This document shows positions 33,683 through 43,784 of a stretch of DNA of 64,000 nucleotides, piece by piece (the first letter of the stretch is position 1; each line of letters begins with the position of its first letter). Source of the DNA: Natronococcus occultus SP4 (lineage in GTDB: Archaea > Halobacteriota > Halobacteria > Halobacteriales > Natrialbaceae); assembly GCF_000328685.1 (NCBI RefSeq), contig NC_019974.1:1169001-1233000 (forward strand). The letters are read 5' to 3'. The position numbers were made by a program, and so were the translations under genes. The notes under the pieces are model-generated. The model was given only the letters and a program-made list of their open reading frames with translations, was not told where the DNA came from and ran no database searches.

Positions 33683-34714
33683 ATGAAGCCACAGGGACGC
33701 CGAGACTTCATGAAAGTTGCAACTGGTAGCGTAATCGGATCTTCGTTGCTCGCAGGGTGTTTAGGAGACAACGGTGCTGGAGACTACCCCCCCTCGACAA
33801 TGACCTTCGTTAACGCGTATTCCGAAGGAGGCGGTGTGGACACCAATATGAGAGAAATCCAGCCATACCTGGAGGAGGAACTCGACACCAATTTCGATAT
33901 CGAGTACCGCGACGGTGCCGGGACCCGTGTCGCCGCAAATACCGTCGCTCAAGAACCCGAACTGCACTCGATCGGCGGAACCCTCTCGCCGGCAACACCT
34001 GCTGCAGTCGCGATTGATGAATACGAGGGTGATGAACTGGAATTTACACTGGATGATATCCGTCCAGTCGGCACGATTTCAGAAGAGGCAGCGGTCATTC
34101 GTGTCCGGGAAGATGAAGATCGATTCACAACGATCGAAGAACTTGTTGAGTATGGCGAAGATAATCCCGGTGAACTTACTGTCGGCTCTTCTGGACCGAC
34201 TAATCGAAATGTGCTCTCAGTCATTCAGCTAATGGAAGAGACTGATGCTGAATTCCAGATTGTTCCGTACGACGGCGGTGGTCCGACTGAGACGGCTCTC
34301 CTTCAGGAGGAAATTGATGTCGCTGCTCGATCCGTCTATAATAGCGCGGACGTCAATGATGAGACATTGTGTCTCACAATTTACGCCGAGGAGAACCCCG
34401 AACCGGACCTTACGGACGATGCTCCGCCAGTCAACGATGCGCTTGGTACGGACATCGATTATGATCCCTCCAACGGGATCCAGTTCTACTTCGTATCCGC
34501 AGACGCTGCTGATGAGTATCCCGACCGGTTCGATACGGTTGTTGATGCACTTGAAGCCGCTATGCAGAATGATGAGTACATTGAAGACCTAGAAGAGATC
34601 GGTGAGGAAGACAAGGTCTTCCACAACGGTCCGGATGAGACAGAAGAGATTCTGGAAAATGCATATGAAACATACGTCGAATTTGCACCGATGTTCGACG
34701 AATATGTGCAGTAA
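33683..34714 (+). CDS. TctC-type tripartite carboxylate receptor (system 1)
   Basis: A 343-residue Tat lipoprotein: GRRDFMKVATGSVIGSSLLAGC provides the twin-arginine and lipobox. The mature part is a Bug/TctC receptor that captures a carboxylate outside the cell: TMTFVNAYSEGGGVDTNMREIQPYLEEEL near the start, IEYRDGAGTRVAANTVAQ, and LTVGSSGPTNRN. It heads a tctC-tctB-tctA set in the usual order. The ligand is unknown. Confidence 0.87.
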   Translation: MKPQGRRDFMKVATGSVIGSSLLAGCLGDNGAGDYPPSTMTFVNAYSEGGGVDTNMREIQPYLEEELDTNFDIEYRDGAGTRVAANTVAQEPELHSIGGTLSPATPAAVAIDEYEGDELEFTLDDIRPVGTISEEAAVIRVREDEDRFTTIEELVEYGEDNPGELTVGSSGPTNRNVLSVIQLMEETDAEFQIVPYDGGGPTETALLQEEIDVAARSVYNSADVNDETLCLTIYAEENPEPDLTDDAPPVNDALGTDIDYDPSNGIQFYFVSADAADEYPDRFDTVVDALEAAMQNDEYIEDLEEIGEEDKVFHNGPDETEEILENAYETYVEFAPMFDEYVQ

Positions 34715-34811
34715 TGATTTGGAACTCTGATCGTATCGTTTACCCCTCGTTTCCGAATCAACTCCGTGTATTGGATTTCGAAGGCTTAAACAGCACGGGT
34801 GACAGGAAGAT

Positions 34812-35333
34812 ATGGCGATGACTCAATCAGAGGAAGATGAAGCGGCTGAGGAGGAGTCTGCACCATCGACAGCGTTCGTTGCACTTGTTCGACTGGCCTT
34901 TCCGACTGCAGTACTGCTTCTGGCAGTGCTCTACGTTGAGAACACCTATGGACGGATCGGTACTGATAACCTCTACTACCCATACTTCATCGTCGCGATG
35001 ATATTCCTGTTTGTTATCTCAGTATACGTTAGCGAAATCAAACATCTCTATAATCACGGCGCGGAGGACGAATTCATCGAGAGTCTTAAGAAATCTTATT
35101 CAGAGTGGAAACGTTCCATTGGCTTCGTCATTGCTGGCGCCGCGTATTTATCGATGATCAACGTACTCGGATTCTTCATCTCCTCGTTCCTGGGGATGAT
35201 TGTAATCATGCTGATCGGTGGTCTTCGTGACCCGAAAATGATCGTCGGGGGTACCATTACGACGCTAGTGCTCGTATATGTACTATTCATAACCATTATG
35301 GGAATGAATCCACCAGAAGGTATGTTGATATGA
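34812..35333 (+). CDS. TctB-type small membrane subunit (system 1)
   Basis: A 173-residue protein with four hydrophobic helices (about 24-42, 54-73, 105-145 as two, 148-165) after an acidic N-terminal tail. Size, topology and position between TctC and TctA identify it as the poorly conserved small subunit of the tripartite carboxylate transporter. Preceded by AGGAAG-like sequence near the start. Confidence 0.8.
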   Translation: MAMTQSEEDEAAEEESAPSTAFVALVRLAFPTAVLLLAVLYVENTYGRIGTDNLYYPYFIVAMIFLFVISVYVSEIKHLYNHGAEDEFIESLKKSYSEWKRSIGFVIAGAAYLSMINVLGFFISSFLGMIVIMLIGGLRDPKMIVGGTITTLVLVYVLFITIMGMNPPEGMLI

Positions 35334-35418
35334 GGAAAGCAACCTATCCACAGTACTACTTCGACTGAACAATGCAACAACAAGAAAATCACCCTATCAA
35401 GATTGACGGTGAGTCACA

Positions 35419-36930
35419 ATGGCAATAGAGCACATCCCAGAGGCATTAGGCGTGCTGTTGACGGTCGAGAATATCGCGTTCATCTGTATCGGTGTGATGT
35501 TTGGAATGTTGGCCGGGTCCATCCCTGGATTTACTGGGACAAATACGGTCGCGATCGCGCTGCCGTTTACACTCGGAATGACCGCCGAAATTGCGCTGGT
35601 GTTCCTAGCAGCGATCTATATTGGAGCAAGCTATGGTGGTGCGATTCCGGCTGTTCTGATCAACACGCCAGGTACGGCTGGTGCGACCGCGACGGTGCTT
35701 GACGCTTACCCAATGTCCCAGAAAGGACAGGCATCGAAAGCTCTCGGAATATCGATCTTGGCTAGTGTCATCGGTGGATTCTTTGCCGCCTTCATTGTCC
35801 TCCTACTCTTGGGTCCGATCGGTGACTTCGCGTTCATGTTCACGAACCGTGAAATTTTCGTCCTCGGATTATTTGGGCTCGCAGCCGTTGCCGTAGCGAT
35901 CGGGGACAACTTCAGAAAAGGGTTAGTCTCCGGTTTCGCGGGACTATTGATCGCCGCGATGCCTGTTGACCCGACGACAGGACAGCGACGACTCGATTTC
36001 GGGTTCTTCGAACTGTATGATGAAGTTCCATTCGTTCCGGTTGTCGTTGGACTGTTCGCAATTTCCGAGCTATTCTATCTCATCAACAAGAAAGCAATCA
36101 GCGAAGATACGGAACTCGATACCTCGTATGGACAGATTATTGATGGGTTTAAATACGTGATTTCGAAGCCTATTGACCTCGCACGAGCGATGATCATCGG
36201 CCTCAGTATCGGATCAATGCCGGGTGCCGGGACTTCCGTAGCTAATTTCGTCAGCTGGGGGACGGCGAAGTCAATGTCCGATAAACCTGAACAGTTTGGT
36301 GAGGGTAATCCCGAAGGTGTGATCGCCTCAGAGGGTTCTAACAGCGCAGTCACGGCCGGGTCGCTCGTTCCCACGATCGCTCTTGGTATCCCTGGAAGTG
36401 GGACGACTGCAGTTATGCTCGCTGCCCTCCTCCTTCACGGTGTACGACCCGGGCCTGAGTTCATGCAGGACTTCGCGCTTGAGGCTAATATTATCATCCT
36501 CTCGCTGTTCATTGCGAATATAGTCTTGCTTATATTTGCATTCGCCGTCTCGAAGTATCTTGTTCGGATCGTCACGATGCCTGCGAACGTTATTGTGCCA
36601 GCGATACTGGTACTCACTGTTATCGGGGCATATGCAATGCGTAGTAGTGTTTTCGACATTTGGCTAATGTTCCTCTTCGGAATCATCGGGTTCGTAATGC
36701 GTGAGAACAACTACTCGCTCATCCCGTTAATCCTGGGTGTCATTCTCGGTCCGATCATTGAGGGTGCTTTCCTCCGCAGCATGTTGGTCAGTGGCAACGA
36801 TCCAACGTACTTCTTCGGCAGCGGGCTTGCGATCGCACTCTGGATCGCGCTTGTACTGACCTTCGTGAGCAGACCGCTGTACAACATTGTTCGAGGCATT
36901 GTTGAATCTCGAACCAATCTACTCAACTGA
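35419..36930 (+). CDS. TctA-type large membrane subunit (system 1)
   Basis: A 503-residue polytopic membrane protein. The family's repeated glycine-rich motifs are evident: GMLAGSIPGFTGTNTVAIALPFTLGM near the N-terminus, YGGAIPAVLINTPGTAGATATVLDAYPM, and GSMPGAGTSVANFVSWGTAKSMS plus GSLVPTIALGIPGSGTTAVML in the middle. About 11 helices. Couples Na+ or H+ flow to uptake of the carboxylate delivered by TctC. Confidence 0.92.
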   Translation: MAIEHIPEALGVLLTVENIAFICIGVMFGMLAGSIPGFTGTNTVAIALPFTLGMTAEIALVFLAAIYIGASYGGAIPAVLINTPGTAGATATVLDAYPMSQKGQASKALGISILASVIGGFFAAFIVLLLLGPIGDFAFMFTNREIFVLGLFGLAAVAVAIGDNFRKGLVSGFAGLLIAAMPVDPTTGQRRLDFGFFELYDEVPFVPVVVGLFAISELFYLINKKAISEDTELDTSYGQIIDGFKYVISKPIDLARAMIIGLSIGSMPGAGTSVANFVSWGTAKSMSDKPEQFGEGNPEGVIASEGSNSAVTAGSLVPTIALGIPGSGTTAVMLAALLLHGVRPGPEFMQDFALEANIIILSLFIANIVLLIFAFAVSKYLVRIVTMPANVIVPAILVLTVIGAYAMRSSVFDIWLMFLFGIIGFVMRENNYSLIPLILGVILGPIIEGAFLRSMLVSGNDPTYFFGSGLAIALWIALVLTFVSRPLYNIVRGIVESRTNLLN

Positions 36931-37025
36931 CTTCTGATGCTCTCAGCTAAAATCATCAATATTTATTATAGGGAGACTAGTACTGGTCTTAGGAAAATCT
37001 AATAGTACTCAGATAAAAGTGGACA

Positions 37026-37205
37026 ATGACAAATAATATAGAAACTCAGATCGCGGTAAACGCGTTCACCGGAGTGTTCCTGCTTTTAGCTGGAATAGCG
37101 ACTTTTTTTATGGAGGAAAACATAGTAGCAGCATCGATTATCGTCCTTGTTGCAATCTTTTTCCTTACGCGTGCATTTGCCCAGCGACGAATGATATCAG
37201 AATGA
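37026..37205 (+). CDS. 59-residue two-helix membrane protein
   Basis: MTNNIETQIAVNAFTGVFLL begins a short protein with two hydrophobic stretches (about 14-28 and 33-48) and a basic end (RAFAQRRMISE). It follows tctA by 95 bases on the same strand, so it may be an accessory of the transporter, but I recognise no family. Coding status is supported only by continuous frame and plausible membrane topology. Confidence 0.4.
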   Translation: MTNNIETQIAVNAFTGVFLLLAGIATFFMEENIVAASIIVLVAIFFLTRAFAQRRMISE

Positions 37206-37397
37206 GTAATCTAACCGAAAAGGACGGTTAGATAAATTCGCTAAAGCGATTATATATCGGTAGCTACTTTTCCTCGTATGTAGAATATTTATGTGATGAA
37301 GAATAGGAAAGGGAGTGCAGGGATGTTATCGTTCGAAGTTGGTATGTATATACCGATACCGATGAATTTGATATTTAAATAAAACTTCTAGAAAATA

Positions 37398-38705
37398 ATG
37401 TTCGGACTGAGACGTCAAGAGCTACTTTTCGCAGCGATCATTTCATCTGTACATGCCGTTCAACATATCTTCTACCGCCTTGTCCCTCCCCTGATACCTG
37501 TTCTTGCCGTTGATATTGATGCACCGCTTTGGCAGCTCGGTCTGCTTGTAAGTATCTACATGTTCGTTGGAGGTCTCTTTCAGGCCCCATTCGGTATCCT
37601 TGCAGACCGCGTTAATCGACAATACATTGCTAGCGCTTCGATCAGTGCAATGGCGACCGGATACGTAATTTTCTCACTCTCACCGATATTTGGGGCAAGT
37701 CTCCCCCCGATCGAATTGTTTGGCGACGTGTTTACCGGTCCATTTCAACTCATGGCGCTAGCAATGATTGTCGCCGGAATCGGATACAGTGGAATCCATC
37801 CAGTCGGCTATCCATTAATCACAGCTAATGTCTCGTCGGATAGCAAAGGAAAAGTACTTGGAATGTGGGGAAGTGCGTCCAAAATTGGTGACGCTCTCGC
37901 TCCAATCCTTATTGGTGTATTTATTTTATTGTTTTCCTGGGAATTAATTCTCCTGAGTATTGCTGTGCTAGGGTATGGATACGCTATCTGGCTGTTTGTC
38001 TACCTCTCCAACTCGCAGTTTGATACTCAACCGCCAAGAGCCAACAAAACCGACTCGAGTGATGGGATTGTGAGTGAACTTTCTCGAGCCGACTCGCGCC
38101 AGTTTTTGTTTCCAGTCGCGATACTGCTTGCCTTCTTTTTTGCGATCCTGTTCGCAGGAAATGGATTGCTGGCATTTGCGCCAGTATTTGTTACGGACGT
38201 ATATGGTATTTCGCTCTCAATAGTCGGCATTTCTCTTCAGACAGAGTCGGTCGCAAACTTCTACTTCGCACTTCTATTGCTTAGTGCCACAGTATCGCAG
38301 CTTGCAACCGGTACCTTCGCAGATTGGTTTGATCACCGGACTGTAATCGTCATACTTTTAACCATCGCGACAATTTGCTTCGTGACATTAGCATTTTTCA
38401 CCTTATCACCAGTTCTGCTTGCGATCGTCTTCGTTGTTCTCGGTGGTAGTCTATATGGCCTCAATCCAGTGCGTGATGCCCTTATTAGTAACGTCTCACC
38501 GGCGGACTATGAAGGACGAACATTTGGATATGTTTACACTGTCGCACTTATCGGTAGTTCGGCGTTTCCGGCGGCAATTGGATATATGGGTGATATAGTC
38601 GGGATTCAATTGAGCTTCATCTTCCTAGCAGTTGGAACCTTGCTCGGACTTGTAGCTATTCTCCCATTATATAGTACGAAAATATACAAGAAGGGGAACC
38701 AGTAA
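37398..38705 (+). CDS. MFS transporter, island copy 2
   Basis: A 435-residue carrier with about 12 helices; loop motif GILADRVNRQYIASAS after helix 2, and a central hydrophilic linker FDTQPPRANKTDSSDGIV. It resembles the other MFS protein of the island in the GIGYSGIHPVGYPLI / GLNPVRDALISNV pattern, which suggests related substrates. Preceded by a GGTATGTATATACC partial palindrome at about 37340 that may be regulatory. Convergent with tctA of system 2. Confidence 0.85.
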   Translation: MFGLRRQELLFAAIISSVHAVQHIFYRLVPPLIPVLAVDIDAPLWQLGLLVSIYMFVGGLFQAPFGILADRVNRQYIASASISAMATGYVIFSLSPIFGASLPPIELFGDVFTGPFQLMALAMIVAGIGYSGIHPVGYPLITANVSSDSKGKVLGMWGSASKIGDALAPILIGVFILLFSWELILLSIAVLGYGYAIWLFVYLSNSQFDTQPPRANKTDSSDGIVSELSRADSRQFLFPVAILLAFFFAILFAGNGLLAFAPVFVTDVYGISLSIVGISLQTESVANFYFALLLLSATVSQLATGTFADWFDHRTVIVILLTIATICFVTLAFFTLSPVLLAIVFVVLGGSLYGLNPVRDALISNVSPADYEGRTFGYVYTVALIGSSAFPAAIGYMGDIVGIQLSFIFLAVGTLLGLVAILPLYSTKIYKKGNQ

Positions 38706-38907
38706 TTATAATAAAAAGTAGTATGGAATATAAAATGATGCCCACGGCACTGCTAGATTGAGGTTGAACTGAACGGAGTTTTTGAACAAAGTTGGAAGAT
38801 GCTGTTCGAAGAACTCCAAGTGGACATAACGGGTTCTTCTAATGAGGTGTTTTGGATATTCCTTGGGAATCGAATTAGAGATGGTTTTGAACGGAAATAA
38901 TGTCCGG

Positions 38908-40425
38908 CTATTCCTCAGAGAGGTTTTGATCCATCGCTTCGTCCCCATCCTCTTCTGCAGAGTGGAGGTACTCCTTCAGTATCGGACCAAGGAGGACAAG
39001 AAGAGTCAGTATCACAAGCAAGAGTGAGAGTGGTCGGGTAACGAAAATAAGCCAGTTATCTTCGAGCTGAAGCGACCGAAAGAGGTTTTCTTCCGCGATA
39101 GGTCCGAGAACTGCCCCTAAGATGAATGCAATAATCGAATAATTGTGACGGACCATGTAGTATCCCATGATCCCAAACGCGAGGATTGCGGCTACGTCGA
39201 ACCAGTTCCGGTTCAGCGTGAATGCGCCCAGAACCGACAGCACGATTACGATTGGAATGATAATACTCGAGTCGATCTGCGTGATTAGACTGAACCGCGT
39301 GATCAGCAGTAATCCGACTGCCAGAATAAGGAGGTTGCCAATAAAGATAGCGATGAAAAAGGAGTAGGTGACATGGAGTTGACTGGCGAACATGTCCGGT
39401 CCGGGACGGAGACCGTGAAGAATGAGTCCGCCGAGTAACACGGCAGTCGATCCGCTCCCGGGGATACCGAACGCTATCGTCGGGACCAAAGAGCCGCTCA
39501 CAGTTGGATTGTTTGCACTCTCGGTGGCGATCACTCCACGGAGATCACCGTCCCCGAACTTCCCATCGGTGTATGTTCGTACCGCTTCAGCATACGAGAC
39601 GAACGTTGAGGTTGTAGCGCCGGCACCCGGGATCATGCCGATAAATAAGCCGAGCAATCCCGATTTCGTTGTAAGGACTGGATGATCAATAACAGACTTT
39701 ACGCCTGTTTTGATGTTACCAGTAACGGTAACGTTGCTGCCGGCTATTTGCTGCTGCTGGGACAACTTGATCATCTCTGCAACAGCGAACAGCCCGATCA
39801 GAATCGCTATGAAATCAATACCATCGTATAGTCCCATCTGGTCGAAGGTAAACCGAGGAGTAGGGGTCATAATCGCGAGCCCAACTGTCGATATCATGAA
39901 GCCGAAAGCGCCGGCCACGATCCCCTTGATCGGCGCACCTTTAGTAACGACTGTGATCAGGGCGATGCCAAGCACGGCGACGAGAAAGTATTCGGGGGAG
40001 CCGAATGATCGAACGATCGGAATGAGAACCGGCGTTAGAACGATAACAACGAGTGCTCCGAGGAATCCCATCAGTGCCGATGCCGTCGCGGAAATCGCGA
40101 GCGCATCCTTTGCGCGTCCGGCCTTCGTAAGCGGGTACCCGTCGAGCGTCGTAGCGGCGTTACCTGCGTCTCCAGGCGCATTGATGAGGATTGACGCGAT
40201 GCTTCCGCCGTACATACCACCGCTGTAAATGCCGATCAGAAATATAATTGCATTGTGAGGTTCCATACCAACCGTGAGTGGGAGTAACATCGCCATTCCG
40301 ATCGGTGCTCCAACCCCCGGAATTGACCCAATAATAATCCCTAACAGGACGCCAAAAAAGACCAGTCCGATTGTCGGCCAGGCAAATACGAGTTCGATAC
40401 CGGAGAAAAACGCGTCGAGAGCCAT
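38908..40425 (-). CDS. TctA-type large membrane subunit (system 2)
   Basis: A 505-residue polytopic protein with LLGIIIGSIPGVGAPIGMAMLLPLTVGM, YGGSIASILINAPGDAGNAATTLDGYPL, IGMIPGAGATTSTFVSYAEA and GSLVPTIAFGIPGSGSTAVLL. It is clearly related to the large subunit at 35.4-36.9 kb but only moderately similar, so it is a second system rather than a recent duplication. Last gene of a tctC-tctB-tctA operon reading leftwards; its start directly abuts the tctB stop. Confidence 0.92.
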   Translation of the reverse strand: MALDAFFSGIELVFAWPTIGLVFFGVLLGIIIGSIPGVGAPIGMAMLLPLTVGMEPHNAIIFLIGIYSGGMYGGSIASILINAPGDAGNAATTLDGYPLTKAGRAKDALAISATASALMGFLGALVVIVLTPVLIPIVRSFGSPEYFLVAVLGIALITVVTKGAPIKGIVAGAFGFMISTVGLAIMTPTPRFTFDQMGLYDGIDFIAILIGLFAVAEMIKLSQQQQIAGSNVTVTGNIKTGVKSVIDHPVLTTKSGLLGLFIGMIPGAGATTSTFVSYAEAVRTYTDGKFGDGDLRGVIATESANNPTVSGSLVPTIAFGIPGSGSTAVLLGGLILHGLRPGPDMFASQLHVTYSFFIAIFIGNLLILAVGLLLITRFSLITQIDSSIIIPIVIVLSVLGAFTLNRNWFDVAAILAFGIMGYYMVRHNYSIIAFILGAVLGPIAEENLFRSLQLEDNWLIFVTRPLSLLLVILTLLVLLGPILKEYLHSAEEDGDEAMDQNLSEE

Positions 40426-40980
40426 TTAGATTCCACCTCTGTTCAAGATTTCACCTTGGTCAAACGGAATATTAGCCAGTTCCATGAATAGGAATACAAA
40501 CAGAAGCGAAATAACGCCCACGAGGAGTGCGATCCGAAGAGATTGCTTAAACCAGAGTGTGTAGAGGACAACAAATAGTGGTGCAACAAATAACAAGCCA
40601 ACGACGTATCCGCTCAAAATGAAGGCACTCGTGAGCAGTATCGTGAAGGCTTTACTGCTAATGCTCACGCCGAATTCGTCGGCCAGGGTTTGTTTCTCCG
40701 AGGCGTTCCGAATCTCCTCGCTGGCGTTGGCTTCCTTGTCATATTCTCCGGAGCTATCCGTGATATTAACGTCTGTATTGACAAGCATCTCCAGTGGGCC
40801 AGGAAGCCGGTCCCCCAATAAAATGAGCGCCGATCCGACGACGACGATTCCACCCATTAGCTGTGGGAAGAGGGCGGCTTCTGTCGCGTAATTCTCCACC
40901 CAGGGAATTAGTAAAAATATTGATCCAACCATCAACATCATGAATACCAACATATCTTCGGAGTCTGTGTTACCTATCAT
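40426..40980 (-). CDS. TctB-type small membrane subunit (system 2)
   Basis: A 184-residue protein with four predicted helices (roughly 8-25, 38-50, 110-140, 145-170) and a central charged loop. Position between the receptor and the large subunit identifies it. It begins 27 bases after tctC and its stop touches the tctA start, implying translational coupling. Confidence 0.8.
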   Translation of the reverse strand: MIGNTDSEDMLVFMMLMVGSIFLLIPWVENYATEAALFPQLMGGIVVVGSALILLGDRLPGPLEMLVNTDVNITDSSGEYDKEANASEEIRNASEKQTLADEFGVSISSKAFTILLTSAFILSGYVVGLLFVAPLFVVLYTLWFKQSLRIALLVGVISLLFVFLFMELANIPFDQGEILNRGGI

Positions 40981-41007
40981 AGTAAAACTGTGGTGGCCCG
41001 TACCTGA

Positions 41008-42018
41008 TTATCCTTCGTACTCCTCGACAAGTTCGACGACGTTATGATTTTCGTACTCCTCAAAGATTTCTTCGAAGTGTTCTCCTGTGGCGTCAATTCC
41101 CTCGTACATCAAGGCGTTACCTGTTTCTTCTTCCCATTCCTCTGCCTCGTCCGTCTCAAGTGCGTTCTCCATTTCTTCCGCCAACGTTTCGCGGACATCT
41201 TGCGGCGTCTCCGGCGGGGTGAACAGCGTTCGGTTGATGCCGTTTACCCAATCGTAATCTGGATAGCCTTCGTCTTCGACAGTCGGCGTGTCGGGAAATG
41301 TCGGACTCCCGTCTGTGTGTAGCGTAACGAGCGGGTAGACGTCGCCTGCTTCGACTGCAGAGAGCGCACCGGCATCCGAGCTGATCCCACACGGAACCTC
41401 ACCGGACGCGACTGCTTCGTTGATCGCGGCGGAGCCGTCGTAACTGATCAGTTCCTCCCATTGCCAGTCGTATTCGTCGTCTTCATGAGCAAGGAGCGTG
41501 AAGATGTGCGGCGGCGAACCAGGCGACATCACGCCGACGTTCGACCACTCACCTGTTTCGTATCGCTCAAGGAGATCATCCAGTGATTGGATTTCTTCCT
41601 CGTACTCGGCGTCGACGACGAGGACGCGCGCCGAGAAACCGAATTGACAGACCGGCTCTAGGTCGCGCTGATCAATGCCGGGATCTTCCATCATCTGGAC
41701 GCCGACTTCCGTTGGCGGATCAATCCCGATCGTAGTGTGTCCGTCAGGCTCCGAATTCAGAACCTCCGAAATTGCGTTCATTCCGCCCGCCCCCGAGATG
41801 TTTTCGATAGAGAGCTCGGCGTCCAATTCATCTGCGAGGAGCGGCATAACACCTCGAGCGTAAGTGTCGTTCCCCCCGCCCGGGTCATAAGGAGAGACGT
41901 GTGTGATCGTTTCAGTTGGGAACTCTCCGTCGTCCTCGCTACCTAGACATCCGGCAATACCAGTTGCTGCACCACTAGCAAGAATTGCTAGCAATCCTCG
42001 TCTGCCTGTCTCTAACAT
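41008..42018 (-). CDS. TctC-type tripartite carboxylate receptor (system 2)
   Basis: A 336-residue Tat lipoprotein: TGRRGLLAILASGAATGIAGC. The mature receptor has ETITHVSPYDPGGGNDTYARGVMPLLADEL, IENISGAGGMNAISEVLN and SNVGVMSPGSPPHIFTLLAHED, typical Bug/TctC landmarks. The ATG at 42018 (MLETGRRG) was preferred to one five codons earlier. AT-rich ACTTATAACTTTATAC upstream may hold the promoter. Confidence 0.87.
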   Translation of the reverse strand: MLETGRRGLLAILASGAATGIAGCLGSEDDGEFPTETITHVSPYDPGGGNDTYARGVMPLLADELDAELSIENISGAGGMNAISEVLNSEPDGHTTIGIDPPTEVGVQMMEDPGIDQRDLEPVCQFGFSARVLVVDAEYEEEIQSLDDLLERYETGEWSNVGVMSPGSPPHIFTLLAHEDDEYDWQWEELISYDGSAAINEAVASGEVPCGISSDAGALSAVEAGDVYPLVTLHTDGSPTFPDTPTVEDEGYPDYDWVNGINRTLFTPPETPQDVRETLAEEMENALETDEAEEWEEETGNALMYEGIDATGEHFEEIFEEYENHNVVELVEEYEG

Positions 42019-42090
42019 AGACACCAAACTCAACTTCGTCCTAACACTTATAACTTTATACTTTAGATTTGTTCTTTACGCTAATATTGT

Positions 42091-42112
42091 ATGATAAAAT
42101 ATTTATTATCAT
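42091..42112. promoter_or_regulatory. Inverted repeat between amidase and tctC (system 2)
   Basis: ATGATAA-AATATTTA-TTATCAT, a 7-8-7 inverted repeat, 73 bases upstream of the tctC start and 43 bases past the amidase stop. It could be an operator for the transporter or part of the amidase transcript end. Confidence 0.4.
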
Positions 42113-42154
42113 GAGCTACGCCCTGAGAGTGTCGAGAAATGGGGCGACCAGCGC

Positions 42155-43663
42155 CTAGCGGATCACGTCGAGAACGCGTTTCGATATGCTGAGCAACTGC
42201 TTTTCGCTGAACGCGCTTCCCATGAGCTGCATTCCGACGGGAACGCCCTGTACTCGTCCGTTTGGTACCGTGATCGCCGGAAGTTTCGTTACGTTCGCCG
42301 GATGAGTGTTTCGAGCGTAATTATACCCGGGATCGGTTGCCTCGGAGAGGCGTGGGGCAATTATCGGTAACGTCGGCAGGAGAAACACGTCAACCTCTTT
42401 GAGCGCCGCTTCAAACTGGTCACACAATTGCTCTCGTGCTTTCTGAGCGTACATATACAGACCCCCGTGTTCATTATTGACAAGATGTGCACCAGCTAAT
42501 AACCGGGCGCGATAATACCAATTCACTTGCTGTCCGAATGCTTGAGATCGAGCAGCAAAGGCCTGCTGATAGGACGGATCAACGTTGCCTAAACGCCGAT
42601 AGTCTGCAGCTGCGTCACGCCAGTGTGCAGCAAGTTCCGCATAACTGAGAGCGTATTTAATTGGACCGGATAATTCAAAATCTTTTATGGAAATACGACT
42701 AATCTCGGCTCCATTATCGCTTAGCCGGTCGATTGCAGCTTCTGTCTGATGGACGATTCCGGACATTACCTCCTGTTCTGCTGTACCATGACCAAGTCCT
42801 TCCTTAATTACACCGATTGTCGTGTCCTCTAACGATACTGCGTTATTTAATGCCTCTACGTACCCGCCTACTTGATACTCTGGTTTCGCTGCGGCCACCA
42901 TGCTTGCAGCGTCATCTGGATCCCGGCCGGCTATCGCCTCAAGCAGGGCGGCGCACTCTTCAACCGTCTTTGCCATCGTTGCAACATGGTCGAGGGTGTA
43001 TGAGTTTTCGATAATGCCCGAAGTCGGAACGAGCCCGTACGTGGGTTTTAATCCAATTATTCCACAGTGTGCAGCTGGCATTCGACCAGAACCACCGGTA
43101 TCGGCGGCCAGTGAGACGTCAACCTCGCCAGTGGAGACGGTAATTGCGCTCCCACCAGACGATCCGCCTGGAATTCGCTCTGGGTCATCAGGATGTGTCA
43201 TTTGCCCGTTGTTCGATATGGCTCGTGCGCCAGCACCAAACTCATCAAGGTTCGTTTTGGCCGTTATCGATGCACCTGCTCGTCGTACACGTTTGATAAC
43301 AGTTGCATCAGTCTGGGGAATATATCCCTGCAACGCCGCCGACCCAGCTTCCATTGGGATCCCCGCGACGGAGATGTTGTCCTTTACGCTAACGGAGAGG
43401 TCCTCAAGCAAGCCATTGTGATCAGCAGTTGGAGGGACCTCACACCGCGTAATAATGCTATTATGCGAATTATCGGTGGCGGTTTTCCATGTTCGTTCAC
43501 CAACCGTTTCCTCACTTTCCCTCTCAACAAACGATTTGACTTCCGCTAATCCCTCTAAATTACTGTTCACTTGGTCTCGAATATTGCTCAGTTCGTGATC
43601 CGATACACTGATTCCGAACTGATCCGCAAGCTTTCGTACCTCTTCGGTAGATAACTCACTCAT
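42155..43663 (-). CDS. Amidase-signature hydrolase, island copy
   Basis: A 502-residue amidase. Lys94 (SVSVKDNIS), cis-Ser168 and nucleophile Ser192 (PGGSSGGSA...AADTGGSGRMPAAHC) form the catalytic triad with the normal 24-residue spacing. It has about 60 extra N-terminal residues relative to the GatA core, as in free-standing amidases. Being next to a carboxylate transporter, it may release a carboxylate from an amide. The ATG at 43663 (MSELSTEEVRKLADQ) was chosen; upstream AT-rich GGTATATACC may hold the TATA box. Confidence 0.9.
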   Translation of the reverse strand: MSELSTEEVRKLADQFGISVSDHELSNIRDQVNSNLEGLAEVKSFVERESEETVGERTWKTATDNSHNSIITRCEVPPTADHNGLLEDLSVSVKDNISVAGIPMEAGSAALQGYIPQTDATVIKRVRRAGASITAKTNLDEFGAGARAISNNGQMTHPDDPERIPGGSSGGSAITVSTGEVDVSLAADTGGSGRMPAAHCGIIGLKPTYGLVPTSGIIENSYTLDHVATMAKTVEECAALLEAIAGRDPDDAASMVAAAKPEYQVGGYVEALNNAVSLEDTTIGVIKEGLGHGTAEQEVMSGIVHQTEAAIDRLSDNGAEISRISIKDFELSGPIKYALSYAELAAHWRDAAADYRRLGNVDPSYQQAFAARSQAFGQQVNWYYRARLLAGAHLVNNEHGGLYMYAQKAREQLCDQFEAALKEVDVFLLPTLPIIAPRLSEATDPGYNYARNTHPANVTKLPAITVPNGRVQGVPVGMQLMGSAFSEKQLLSISKRVLDVIR

Positions 43664-43784
43664 CCTTCGAATAAATAGTATATCAATTGGTATATACCTT
43701 TTGTTCAAGCAAGTGACAAATATATAGAGCTGATCGTCGAGAACCAAACCAGGATAGGAAAGTACTATTTGACCCCTTCATGGC

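Noticed and set aside
37330-43690. Shared GTATATACC partial palindromes near 37340 and 43685 as a third operator family
   Set aside because: Symmetry is imperfect and AT-rich; these could simply be TATA regions.
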